Shown: positions 10,116 to 20,346, counted from the first letter of the stretch. The stretch is 34,914 nt of DNA from Gyrodactylus bullatarudis (GCA_012064415.1 SSNU01000051.1:128489-163402), one strand, 5' to 3'. Notes: generated by a model not told the origin, from the sequence alone. A program made the numbers and translations.

Positions 10116-10237
10116 GTCAAAGGTATCAGAAATGCAACTGTACAAAATCGTGTCAGACCAACCAATGTCAGTGTAAGAAAAGAGGTGTGCTATGTAACTC
10201 GAAATGTCACCATTCCATGCCATGTTCGAACAAATAG
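10116..10237 (+). pseudogene. KRBA2-like integrase, C-terminal Cys-rich tail
   Basis: Forty codons to TAG at 10235-10237. The frame reads SQRYQKCNCTKSC, then QTNQCQCKK, CNSKCHHS and CSNK. This nine-Cys tail is the characteristic end of KRBA2-like integrases. It has no start of its own and is in frame with 8153-8173 once the 8176-10113 transposon and one TA are removed. So the ancestral gene ran from 6835 to here. Confidence 0.88.
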
Positions 10238-10749
10238 AAAAGATTTTTAAATTTTGATACAATAGGTTTTCATTTTTTTAAATTAGAAACATAATTATAA
10301 TTTAAAATGTATTAGAGAAAATAGAATATAAGACAGATTGTATCTTGACGGTAAATTCATTAAAATCTTTGAGAAAGAATTCAAAAGATAAACTGATTTC
10401 GTACTGGCTCAAAACTTATACTAGTTTATTTATAAACATACTGATTCAAAGGTTATACTGTAACACATACATTGTTTATAGAACTAATAAATATTTATAA
10501 TTATAAATATCGGAGTTAAATTTCCTAGGCATAATCAAATTCAATGATGTGTTGTTAAGAAATATTTAAACTATAATTATTAATGTGCAATTTAAGCATC
10601 ATATTTTGTTTAAATTCTTATCTTTTCAGTATACTGGATATAACTGTACTAAAGGATCATTTGGCGTAAACTATCCTGTATTTGTGGAAATCCTGTAAAA
10701 AACCCTAAGGTGGGAAATATCAATCATCACAAACCGTACCCAAATGACA
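10238..10749. other. AT-rich stretch without a recognisable gene
   Basis: Lies between the end of the integrase gene and the pLTR. No frame, RNA gene or repeat is recognised. Confidence 0.45.
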
Positions 10750-11008
10750 GTGTGATAAATATTTAGATGTACCCCAACACTACGAGAGAGCCAATCAGAT
10801 TAACTTATCTTTTTTTCTTTAAATTTTACTATATATTTGGCAGGTGAATGGCTGATGATTATGCTTGAAATAAAGCGTTTATTTCCCTCACTTTCGGTAT
10901 CTTTTTTTCTTTCTCAACATGCTCTCAACTTTTGCTCAATTTACTCATAGTATTAAAAATCATTTCAACACAATATTTATAGCTGAAGGCAGATATTGTA
11001 AGAACTAA
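10750..11008 (+). mobile_element. Penelope-like pLTR with promoter, hammerhead and ORF start
   Basis: Plus-strand order: CCAATCAG (10791-10798), TATATATT (about 10830), hammerhead fold (10839-10895), then ATG 10919. The ATG opens a 29-codon frame (MLSTFAQFTHSIK...). The first 170 bp match the inverse copy at 2170-2345. The ATG lies 36 nt after the predicted self-cleavage site, as in the other copies. No reverse transcriptase follows directly, so this is a 5'-end or solo pLTR remnant. Confidence 0.65.
10839..10895 (+). ncRNA. Hammerhead ribozyme-like fold (type I)
   Basis: CUGAUGA 10852-10858, 8-nt stem II segment, GAAA 10867-10870, stem III AUAAA/UUUAU with loop GCG, cleavage-position U 10883. 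Stem I has G-C and G-U next to the core and GUGA (10844-10847) with UCAC (10888-10891) beyond a 2x2 internal loop. Stem II (UUAUGCUU) has no obvious Watson-Crick pair, so the fold may be weak. Confidence 0.65.
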
Positions 11009-11282
11009 TAATTAAATAAAATATAAGCCGAGAAAAAAACTTCAAAGAGTGAAGTTGTAAAATATTAATTAAGCCAGCATGAAGGAACTCACAGAAGATT
11101 AGATTATAATTTTGGATCTGAAATAGATTTTTAAAAATCTAATTTAGTTAAAAAAGCAATGTCTATCGAATGGTGCTAAAATCTTGATCAGGAAGTTAAT
11201 GATGTAAACTATGTAAAATATAGACACATATTTTCTGAAACGTAATCATACTGGGGGAAGAGATTAGAAACAGAAAAAGTGG

Positions 11283-11640
11283 ATAGGGAAATCAAGGGAT
11301 GCTTCAAGGGTTGCACAGAGACCGGATGGGAGCATAATTTTGCATTTATCTCTATTTATATAGAGCCCCATGCCCTCAAGGCGGGAGAAGGGAGAAGTTG
11401 TAGTTAATTTTAATAATTTCAAGTGAATATTTTACATTTGAAGACGAATTTAATATCTTCAGCTAATTTAACGAGGATACCCTCATAATCTCCAGGTAGC
11501 TGAATATCAGCGAAACAAATATTAAAGAGAAGTGGGCCGATGTAAGATCCTTGAGGAACACCAGAATCGGTCGGAGATGTGTTACTAGTAGTGTTATTAA
11601 ATTGAACAAATTTTATTCTATTGACGAGAAAAAGCATTGT
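11283..11640 (-). pseudogene. Non-LTR reverse transcriptase fragment, minus strand
   Basis: The minus-strand frame 11637-11419 reads FVQFNNTTS, SGVPQGSYIGPLLFNICF and VKLAEDIKFV. This is the fingers-to-palm part of a LINE reverse transcriptase. The catalytic YADD box is changed to LAED, so it is inactive. Downstream (11418-11283) the sequence stays alignable with the plus-strand copy at 12180-12350 but has stops. Same family as 12073-12840, in inverted orientation about 430 bp away. Confidence 0.8.
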
Positions 11641-12072
11641 TAAATTTATAATACAGGTAAAGGACCCGTTTTCTTTCCCATTCTGCCCAAATTATCAATC
11701 GTACTTGGATTATATATCAAACTAGGGAGTTTTTTCAACCAATGGGAGGGCGTTAAACAAACAACCAATGAAATTAAAGCATACCTAATTCTGAATTTTG
11801 TACTTAAAACTAACTCTATCGGCAATTACATGCTTGATTTAATAAAGAGGAAATTTATTTTTATATAAACGTCTCTAAAACTTGATTATTTTTGTTTTGA
11901 GATGCTAAAAGTTTCAACATGTCATTTCTAGCTTTGCGGTTATCGTATAGTCATAATTTTAGTCTCATAAGATAGAGCTTCAAAAACTATAAATTATTGC
12001 AAATTTCCATGATTATATCATAATTTAATCTCAATGAAAACTAAATGAACTTGAGTTTCACAAATTAAGATA
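11641..12072. other. Spacer between inverted LINE fragments
   Basis: AT-rich; no gene or repeat recognised. Confidence 0.4.
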
Positions 12073-12840
12073 AATTCTGGGGTTCCACTATTGACCCTCT
12101 TCTTTTTAATATTTGCTTCGCTGACATTCAGCTTCCTAAGGATATTGAGGGTGTCCTTTTAAAATATGCTGATGATCTAAAATTCATCTTTAGAATAAAT
12201 AATGCTTTGGACATTATTAAAATAAATCATAACTTCTCGCTTCTTAAAGATTCCCTTGAGATGATAAGGCTCTATATTAATAGAGATGCAAATAATGCAA
12301 AATAATGCTCCCATCTGGTCTCCCTGCAACCCTCTTGGAATCACTTCTACTTCCTGGAGAAATTGTCTCCTTAACTTCGGACCTAGGTTTCAGTATATCG
12401 TCTAGTTTAAAATTAAATCCACTTTTTAATCTCCCTAAAATTAATACCATTATTTATTCTATTAAGAAATTCTCTAAATCCAGTGATGTAAGACTAAAAG
12501 CTTACAAATCACTGGTTTTTCCACTTTTTGACTTGACCAATCTTAAATTCATCATGTCTCACATCACATCGGTATCAATAATAAATTAATTCCTTTTATC
12601 AGTTATCTAAAATAAAATTCTTTATTTTCAAATTTTTTAAATTATCAAAATCAGTAAATCTATGGCTCAAGGCTTATAAATTGCTTGTTTTGCTTCTGAT
12701 AGATTTCAACTTTACTTTTTTGGTCAATCTGACTAACTCTCAAGCTCGAGAGATTGAAAGAATAAAATGTAAATTTCTATATTGACTTTTCCCCTTTTAG
12801 AATCATATAATCTTCGGATTCTAGTCTTTAGCCTCTTTGG
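12073..12840 (+). pseudogene. Non-LTR reverse transcriptase, palm and thumb fragment
   Basis: Readable over shifted frames. SGVP (12076) is followed directly by a deletion of the PQGSxxG segment, then DPLLFNICFADIQLP, KYADDLKFIF (catalytic YADD about 12165) and INRDANNAK. A frame change leads to the 94-codon stretch 12305-12589 with DLGFSISSSLKLN and LKAYKSLVFPLFD, the usual thumb motifs. A second WLKAYKLLVLLL at about 12660-12710 suggests an internal duplication. Beyond it, RILVFSLFGFED (about 12815-12850) resembles the final conserved block of LINE ORF2. The clade (CR1- or Jockey-like) is not settled. Confidence 0.82.
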
Positions 12841-13020
12841 CTTCGAAGATATGCTTTTATTGTAAAATATTTTTTAGCAACCTCTTCTCTGATCGATCAT
12901 AATTATGAAACAATCAAATGATAATAATAATAAAATCTATAATGCAACATATTCGTAGCAAGTTAGATTATACTCATTCTCTCTTTTAATCAAAACCTTC
13001 ACTAGAAACCAGAATGTTTA

Positions 13021-14223
13021 TTGAATTACTTATTTGATGTTTTTTTGTTCAAAAAAAATCTCGAAGATTTTTTTTGTGCGTTTAATGCTTTAGATCCAAT
13101 TCCAGAAGATGTCAAAGAGAGAGTTTTAACAGCAGTCAACGAGATATCCCAGAAGAAATACGAAAAAATAATCAACCGCCTCTTCACATCTATATTGGAA
13201 AGCAAGGACGACGCAATATTTGCAAATTATAATGCCTCTGTTTTTAATTTTTCAGGTACTTTTTCCGGCCGAATCACAGCAAGTTCAGATGAGATGAGAG
13301 ATCGATTCACAACAGTTACTAGGGATGCTTGGCTGCAATTCAAACAAAGGAAGACTGAATTTCCTTATCAAATCAAATCCCATTTTGACGCGCTCAATTA
13401 GTTGAGAAAAGATCCAGACTTGCTGATATGTCATCTTGAAAAAGCAACTGGAAATGAAAGTAAACAAAAGACGATTATTTACAAAAGGGTAATTCAATGA
13501 TAGAAAAAGATTTCGTCCCAATGATTTAACAAGAGCTGGGATGAGAACGAAAGGTTTCTACAACGTGATCACAAAGAAAGTAGATTATCTCTAGGAGAAA
13601 GGCTATATAGATGAATCCACTGCACGATCAATGAAACACATCTCAAACGAAATTGGCAGATTGTATCTATTACTGAAAGTTCATAAGGATGTGACAAATG
13701 GTCTCAAGTACCGACCGATACTCGACATGTCAGCTACGCCTCAACACAAAATGGTAAAATGGTTAATGCAAGTATTAACTCCGTTGAGAAATGAGCTTTG
13801 CAAACATTCAGTCAAAAATTTCGATTGAGTTTGTCGAAAAACTAAGAAATGTAAATTTCAATTCCTCCAAGATGATTTCGTTTGATGTAAGTTCGATGTT
13901 CACAAACGTGCCCCTTCTAGCAACGTTAAAGTGATAAGCTGAACTATTTTCCTTCTCTTTGCTGTATACCTCCAAATGTAATAACTGATTTGATCATGAT
14001 GACGGTTCAAAATATCGACTTCAAGTTTGGTGGATGCTGTTATAAACAAATAGATGGGGTCGCTATGGGCAGTCCAATTAGTCCAATACTCGCTGATGTG
14101 TTTTTAGCCTCACTAGAATCCAATCCAATGAATGATCTGATCAACGAATTTTTTACAGACACCATCGGAGGTTCTTTGAGTTTTATTCTTTCAAGGGCTG
14201 TAACTTTAGGAAAACAAATTTGA
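13021..14223 (+). pseudogene. Penelope-like element reverse transcriptase (decayed)
   Basis: Fragments in order: an N-terminal helical region (13021-13401; PIPEDVKERVL, HFDALN), then after a stop a region with MIEKDFVPM-like sequence. Next come GRLYLLLKVHKD and YRPILDMSATP (13655-13740), SFDVSSMFTNVPL (about 13877-13916, motif A with the catalytic Asp) and FKFGGCCYKQIDGVAMGSP (about 14020-14075), continuing SPILADVFLASLE. These are the diagnostic PLE motifs. At least three stops or frameshifts lie at 13399, 13826 and 13934. The sequence degenerates after the AMGSP block and the YVDD motif is missing. The endonuclease is not attached; PLE endonuclease and later RT pieces occur separately at 17.6 and 25.3 kb on the minus strand. 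Confidence 0.88.
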
Positions 14224-14257
14224 TCTGAAAAGATAGCAAAACAGTTATTCTAGCTAA

Positions 14258-14480
14258 TTAGCGTACTTGAAATAGAATTTTATCAGAGCGGTAATGTTGC
14301 CGAACTTCCTCAAGTATATAAGTACTCGATTCTAGACTCATGTGGAAGGTTTGAGAACAAGCAAATAATAAGTGATAAACGTTTTATTTCGCCAGGTCTC
14401 ATCAGACTTAATCCCGGACTAGATATATATATAGTACAAAGCATAATATTTCTGCCCTTCCATTGGTTCAAAGGTTCGCT
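14258..14480 (-). mobile_element. Penelope-like pLTR with promoter, hammerhead and short ORF
   Basis: Minus-strand order: GAACCAATGG (14469-14460), a TATATATATA run (about 14433-14424), the hammerhead (14410-14369), then ATG 14341. The ATG opens a 27-codon frame (MSLESSTYILEEVRQ...) closed by TAA at 14258. The layout matches the pLTRs at 10.75 and 20.3 kb although the primary sequence differs, so it is probably a second PLE subfamily. An 83-codon open stretch further upstream (14670-14419, minus) runs through the CCAAT and TATA region; no family is recognised for it. Confidence 0.65.
14369..14410 (-). ncRNA. Hammerhead ribozyme-like fold (type I)
   Basis: Minus strand: CUGAUGA (14405-14399), 8-nt stem II segment GACCUGGC, GAAA (14390-14387), stem III AUAAA/UUUAU (14387-14383 with 14379-14375), cleavage-position C (14374). 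Stem I AAGU (14409-14406) pairs perfectly with ACUU (14373-14370). The C at the cleavage site is the preferred residue in natural hammerheads. Among the 8-nt versions this has the best canonical core. Confidence 0.72.
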
Positions 14481-14727
14481 GCTCAGGGAGGATGACGGGT
14501 TGAAAATCCTGTTTCGTCTCTTCTCCAGGCTTGGGCCCTCTTCGCACTTTAGAAATCCATCCATTAGTTATTTTTGATTTTATTTTGTCATTGAGTCGAT
14601 CAAGCCGTTCTAATAGAAAAAGAAGCTCGGCAATACTTTCCAAACAATCAAAATGATCCGAATTCTTCATATTCTCACAAGAAAAATTACTGTTTTTTCT
14701 TATTGATTCAGGATCAAATACTCGTAC

Positions 14728-14950
14728 GCAGATGAAATTTATATCATTTCATTTATCTCATTGAGCTGATTTCGAAAATATAGTTTATATTTTTATTAGA
14801 GGTTCCTGTCAAAAACTATGTCTATGTGTGCATAGGATATGTAAAACTTTGATACCCCATAGTTTTTGACAGGAACCTCTAATAAAAATATAAACTATAT
14901 TTTCGAAATCAGCTCAATGAGATAAATGAAATGATATAAATTTCATTTGC
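14728..14950. repeat. Near-perfect 93-bp-arm hairpin
   Basis: Arms 14728-14820 and 14858-14950 are reverse complements with about one mismatch, separated by 37 nt. There is no coding content. It could be a small foldback MITE or a recent inverted duplication; no clear target duplication is visible. Such a hairpin would give a long double-stranded RNA stem if transcribed. Confidence 0.9.
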
Positions 14951-15549
14951 CAGTGCTATAGTATGCTGTAGGTTGTTTCTCCGAATAACTCACGAGAGAA
15001 CCTACTTTTCTTTAAAAGTTTTAGTATTCAGACCATGTTTTGCATAATTTTAAAGCGTGAAAATCATTCTCCATTATGTCATTGCCCCAAAAAAATAACA
15101 TGGATAAACTAACTAACGATATAAATCATATCCTGTGTAGACAAATGGATCCTAAAAGTTGAGAATGATAATTCTAGCTTTTATTTTATTAGTCGAAACG
15201 ATACTCAAATATCATTGGTCAATGGGGTAGAAAGGTATGAGTAAGGTATTCATTAGCTTGATCATCTATCTCGAGGGGTTATGTATCCGATCAACTATTA
15301 CATATGAACGATTTCTGCCTTATTTTAATTTTATCGATTTTAGAGAGAGATTTGAATAGAGGTAGTTTTTAACCATTATTATATTTTCTTAAATGTGTAA
15401 ATTTGTAAACTAAGTTATTATGAAATGCATTCTGTGATGAAAATTTAGAAAAGAAAATTTCAGGAAACCAACCAGAGAGATGTTCAAAGATAAACATTTT
15501 TTGAAATATAAATTAGAAAGTTGATTTTATAATCGATGTTTATTTTAAG
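14951..15549. other. Upstream region or intron of the two-exon gene
   Basis: No exon or repeat is recognised. An intron acceptor (TTTTAAG) ends it at 15549. Confidence 0.4.
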
Positions 15550-17184
15550 TGGAGCTACAGACGGAAAATTGTCAAATTTCATTCACAAATTTTCTGGAGA
15601 CAGAGAAAGAGATAATATTTTTTGAAAATTTTGGCGAAAAAGGACTAATGAAACTTGATGAGTATGATTTATATCTTGAGAATAATCTCATTCATTTTTC
15701 AACTAAAAATTATGAAAATATTTTCAAAATAAAAGCTAAGGATTATTGGAGTGCATACTCTACAGTCGTGGATTTTCGTACTATTCTATGTAAGTGAATT
15801 TTTGTATTCGATACCGTATTTGATTTTCAAAAAAATTTTATTTTTGCTATCATAAAATCTTGAGTAATGCTTAATCATGTCGATAGGAAGATTGCTCGTC
15901 TCTAATGAGACTTCTGCTAGCATTTACCTTACAGTAGCTCTCTAACAAAAATGTTTAGAATTATTGAAAAACAGGGAGTTTATTAACATTTAATGTACTC
16001 TTCATAAAGCTTCATCAGCAATGTTACTTTAAAAATGAAATTCTTATATATGTTACCGTGAATATGGGAAATCAATGAATGGACGGAAATCAGTAGTGAA
16101 AATAGGCTGTCGTTTATTTTCCCGGAAAATGGGAAATATTTACCTTTTTCATTGAGTTTGCAGTAAAACCTGCACCGTGAAAATGGGAAATCAGGGAATG
16201 GACAGTAATCCCTAGTATAAATGGGAATTATTTCAAACGATGAGATTTTATTTTATTTAAAGGGTATGTCTCACTTTTCACACATACTTTTAGTTAGACT
16301 TTTTTAGACCATCAAGAGTTTATTTCAGTTTTGACTACACTTTCTTCCATATTTCACGCATTTGACTATAGTAAAATTTCAATTAAAATATTCAGAATTC
16401 TTTCCAGATTTATTTTGACTATAGTTTATTTTGATACGGCATTTTTGCCTACACTTTTTTCAATTTTATGTTTATTAGAAGGATTTTGAAAATCTTTAAT
16501 TTAAAATATTCTCTAAAAAGGTCGTCTCCTGAGTACAATTTCTACCTATAGGGAATTTAGTAAAGGTTCTCAACCAAAGCAAGTGTCAATTCCATTTATG
16601 ACTTAAGCATCATATTTCTTCTGATGGTTCCTTTGCTCAACCATTTACTTTCATTAAAATTACGCGTTGCATAATGCGATCGGCTTCTTGTTGAGATTGA
16701 TGTGCAGTTTGATAAAACTTTTTGAATAAAATGTTAAACTGTTAATTTCACAAAATCAGGCTTTCATCGTTCAATTCAATAAAAACGAATGAGAAATTCA
16801 AAAAAAGAGTCAATATTTCATTAATTCAATAACTAATTCACTCATGTTACCTCCTTTTAGATATCTTATTCAAAAAAATTAAATCACTTAATATTCAACC
16901 GATTCAACATTCACTGTTTCTTTTCAGCCGAAAAATTTTCGAAACAGTTTCTCACATACAATATCGATGGCAATTACTATGCTAAAATGATCGATGATTA
17001 CTATTTAAGAAACAATATTATTTTTGTAAAACTGAATAATGGAACTCAATACTCGGTTACCTACTATCCTGAGAATTTTGATCAATCTATATATAAAATA
17101 GACGAATGTGAAGGTATTAAGGATCTTAGAATTGTTCTTAGTTCGACAGAGGATTGGCAAAATAGAATCGTGAGAAAAATCTAA
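15550..17184 (+). CDS. Unrecognised two-exon gene, 3' end (internal plus terminal exon)
   Basis: Exon A 15550-15789 ends at CTAT/GTAAGTG. Exon B 16928-17184 starts after CTTTTCAG. Joining them keeps one frame of about 165 codons to TAA at 17182-17184. Exon A has no ATG start and follows an acceptor-like AG, so upstream exons are expected. No known domain is recognised. The protein is acidic and rich in Asn, Tyr, Ile and Phe. The two exons appear to carry one module each: LDEYDLYLENNLIHF in exon A resembles MIDDYYLRNNIIFVKL in exon B, suggesting exon duplication. There is no membrane segment. It is not obviously transposon-derived, so it is the best candidate for a resident gene together with 31998-32881. 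The intron (15790-16927) holds direct repeats and a decayed hammerhead-like motif (16018-16000, minus). Confidence 0.6.
16055..16225 (+). repeat. Direct repeat pair in the intron
   Basis: About 50 bp starting ACCGTGAA-ATGGGAAATCA occurs at 16055-16105 and again at 16174-16225 with several changes. A third GGGAAAT occurs between them. Its role is unknown. Confidence 0.65.
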
Positions 17185-17216
17185 ATGTTGCTATTCTAAT
17201 ATTATATTAGGGTTAA

Positions 17217-17320
17217 TTCCAAAAATAACCTCAAGAAATTTTTTTTCTCCAAAAATCATCCTAAAGAAATTTTTTTATTTTAATAATTTTTTTATCCTAT
17301 TTTTCAACGCTTGATTATTT
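17217..17320. repeat. Short tandem repeat shared with 34.1 kb
   Basis: Two and a half units of about 30 bp with consensus CCAAAAATMAYCCT then AAGAAATTTTTTT, followed by TTTCAACGCTT. The same unit and the TTTCAACGCTT end recur at 34125-34225. Confidence 0.6.
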
Positions 17321-17636
17321 TACGGCTTTTGCATGGTCTTCCAGATTTTTTATTTACTCTTCAACCAAGTTTCATCAGATTTTCGAGGTCAGAGAGCATG
17401 ATAATATCTGACTAAGCTGCTCAGGAGAAACTTCTAACTTATTAGCTACGTCACATAGATGTTTACATGGATATCTATTAATTTATACAAACTTTACTTT
17501 ACCGGCACCGTGATTTTAAATTATAAACTTTAATCATTACTCACGAGTAAACATGAAAATAAATAAATTTATATAATAATAACTGAGGTGTTAGTTATTC
17601 TATATATTTTCGAAATGCTCAACTTCTTTAGATCAA

Positions 17637-18113
17637 TCAAAGATTTGACTCCTTAACCCACACATCTATGCTATCATCCCCAGGGTTTTTGTATAAAACG
17701 GAAAAATTTGAATTTGAAGCTACGTGGTTTTCCTGCCTAAGATGTCTAGTAACCGCGGTATCCTTATGTAGATGATCATTCGATTCCCTAATCGTTCTTC
17801 CTATGTAAGAAGCGCCACAATCACACTGGAATTTATAAACTAATAGAGTCTTCTCTTCAGGTTTGAGTAAATCCTCATCAATCAAACTGAACAATCTCTG
17901 TGTTTTAAATACAATTTTCAATTGTATATTATAATTTTGATCTATGAGACTATTAAGTTCTCTTCTTATATCATTACTGAAACCATCTCCTTTAAAGTTA
18001 AGCTTCATGAAAATAGTAATTTTATCCACCTCTTCTGTTTCTACAACCTCATCTCTAACCATAGGTTGATTGATGAATTTGTCCACAATTTTTGCTGGAT
18101 AACCATTTTCCAT
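17637..18113 (-). pseudogene. Penelope-like element GIY-YIG endonuclease fragment
   Basis: 158 open codons on the minus strand from an ATG at 18113. The N-terminal half is the PLE linker (NGYPAKIVDKF at the start, then IQLKIVFKTQRLFSL). It is followed by KTLLVYKFQCDCGASYIGRT, a GIY-YIG nuclease start with its Cys-x-Cys pair. In PLEs this nuclease nicks the target for priming. After YIGRTIR the usual helix with the catalytic Arg and the following spacer is missing; the frame jumps to DTAVTRHLRQENH, so the domain has an internal deletion. No reverse transcriptase is attached upstream. Confidence 0.85.
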
Positions 18114-20217
18114 AAAATGATTTGGAGTTGACTTTTTTTAATCTCCACATAAAACTGAATATAAAAATAGTTTTTACAGCTCACAAAAACATCCAGGAGA
18201 AAAAGGTCCCTAAACTTTTAGCCTTTTTATTTTCGTACCATATTTACAAATCTGACCGTGAATGATTAGGTAAACAATTTTAATATTAAAATTTGAACTT
18301 TTATTTTGTAAAATATTTAAACCATCAAAATTCTGGATAAATTATAAGAGGTGATTATGTGGTTAAATAACATTATAAATTTACATAATTGCTATTTATT
18401 AATGCTTCTTCCCAAATCGAACATTATTTCAAGAAAGTAGATAATTTAATTGACTTTCAATAAAAAACTTAATTAATGAGAACAATCGATCGTTCTGAAT
18501 CATTTCTACTTTCCGAGATCAAATTTAATTCAATTCATTTCATTTAATACTCTCAAGTCAAAATGTTTCTTCATCTATAACAAATTGCATTAAAGATTTT
18601 TGCCTAAATCAGAGCACTTTTTGATATTAAATTGAAAGATATTCCTTCACTAAACCTAAAAAATTGTGACTTTATTAATGTCTTAGTTACTGAGAATCAC
18701 AGCATATTTAAAAATAATAACTTTTTACATATATTTTATTTTGTACAAGTATGCTTGATTGTTTCTTGGCTACTGTTTGTCATCATTTTGTTCTATTCAG
18801 CGTTTAAGTCGTCTTGGGTATCTATATTTTAAGAATCTATCTGACTTATTACTCTTATTAGTTGTTTGTCAATAGGTTCCTCGCTTCCTCTTATTAAATC
18901 AGAGGAAGTTGGCTTATCATCTTCATTATCAGCATCTTGGAAGTTAAAACAGTGATAGGATTATTCTCATCTACCTCATGGATAGCATCTAGGTCTGCAT
19001 TGAAAAGATAATTAAACAAAATAGTTGACCGAATACAATATTTTAGGGATATTGAGGTACACTAAACTTCCTAAAAAATGTATGAGAATTAAACCGGACG
19101 GTAAGAACTTTTTTGTTTGATTACTTATGAGTAGGAGTATGGAATTTATATTTTTTCAGAAACCAGGTGACATTTTGCTTGACCATAAATGAGTTATTTT
19201 TCATTATTTCTAGTCGAAATTTCAGCATTGGCTTATTCTTTTCATGTTCTATTGTTATGCTAATTTTTATTCAGTTTGCTTCAGCCAAAGTTAATTTTTT
19301 TCGTTCAATCATCATGAAATTAGCACCAATCGACAGTGAATAAAAAGTTATCTAGTTTCATTAAATTTAAGTCTAAAATATTATTTCATCTAAGATATAT
19401 GAAGGTTCAAAGTCGAGATTTTTGTAAAATGTTTTAGATTCAAGTTTTTTTCATTTTTCCCATTCAAGACTAATGTTGGATGACGTCATCATACATATGG
19501 GGTCTCCTAATGTAAAAAATTCTAGAGACCCCCTTTTTCGGCAATCACACATCATGAGATTTGCTTACTCTACTGTACAAACAAAAACCAAAAATAGGAA
19601 ATAACTCTTCATAATGTATTCTTGACATTATTACAAAATTTTTATTCCTTTCTCCCGAATCCTAATAGAAAGAAAAGTTTTCATTTGGTGGAAGCTTGGG
19701 TGAATTTTAATTCAAACCTTCTAAATAATAAACATAAAAACTCGTTTGATAAATAAAGTTTTATAATTATTTATTTCGATAATGACCTAATTGCTTTTAA
19801 TAGGTAAGTGAAATTAAATTCTATATTCAAAAATGTAATATTTTTGAAAATTTTGATTTTAGAGAGGGGTGCGGCCGTCTGGGACCTTTTGCTCCTGGGC
19901 ATCTCCGCAAAAAAAAGATTAGCATATTCGTGATCCTCATGAAATTCTGAAAATCAACTCCGAACAAATCGAATTTTTCAAAGGGGTTAGGCTAATAATT
20001 AAACTATCAATATTGAAATGTAAAGTCAATTCTCTTTGGTTGTTGAAACGGAGCAATGTTATTGGCTAACAGGTCTAGTATAATACAAAATCTAGAAAAG
20101 GCCTCATCAGGTGTGAAATTACCTGTATTATTATTTTTATATATGTTGGGAGAAATTTAGGAACGAATGAAATTTAGGAAGACCTGAATTCATCGAGAAA
20201 TTTAGGAAGAAATATTT
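18114..20217. other. Long stretch without a supported gene
   Basis: AT-rich. A full palindromic CRE-like TGACGTCA (19481-19488) and a nearby 8-bp-stem hairpin (GGGGTCTC 19499-19506 with GAGACCCC 19525-19532) are the only distinct marks. A 66-codon frame at 18632-18832 has one hydrophobic run but no support. Confidence 0.45.
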
Positions 20218-20304
20218 CTATTCTGATAAGGGCTTACGCACATCGGTTTTGAGCTGGGCAACCGTAGTCATGATTGATGAAGGAAGAAGATGATGCCAGT
20301 TATT

Positions 20305-20346
20305 TCACAAATAAGGCCTTTATTTCGGGCATACTCATCAGTGTGA
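20305..20346 (-). ncRNA. Hammerhead ribozyme-like fold, left arm
   Basis: Minus-strand copy of the fold at 20915-20956. CUGAUGA lies at 20341-20335 and the predicted cleavage is between 20310 and 20309, 38 nt before ATG 20271. Stem I is UCACA/UGUGA. Confidence 0.72.

Noticed and set aside
12145..12175. CTGATGAT in the plus strand
   Set aside because: It encodes the YADD box of the LINE reverse transcriptase; no ribozyme pairing.
14419..14670. 83-codon minus-strand frame ending in YYALYYIYI
   Set aside because: It runs through the CCAAT and TATA-like run of a pLTR; probably promoter sequence that happens to be open.
17359..17378. CUGAUGA followed by GAAG on the minus strand
   Set aside because: Nine-nt spacing, GAAG instead of GAAA and no pairing stem I; kept only as a possible decayed relative.
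18632..18832. 66-codon frame with one hydrophobic segment
   Set aside because: Short, AT-driven composition, no upstream or downstream support.
18900..19040. Acidic minus-strand coding-like segment
   Set aside because: Needs several frame changes and matches no family recognised here.
20105..20125. CUGAUGA on the minus strand (CACCTGATGAGGCC)
   Set aside because: No GAAA at a suitable distance, so no hammerhead core.
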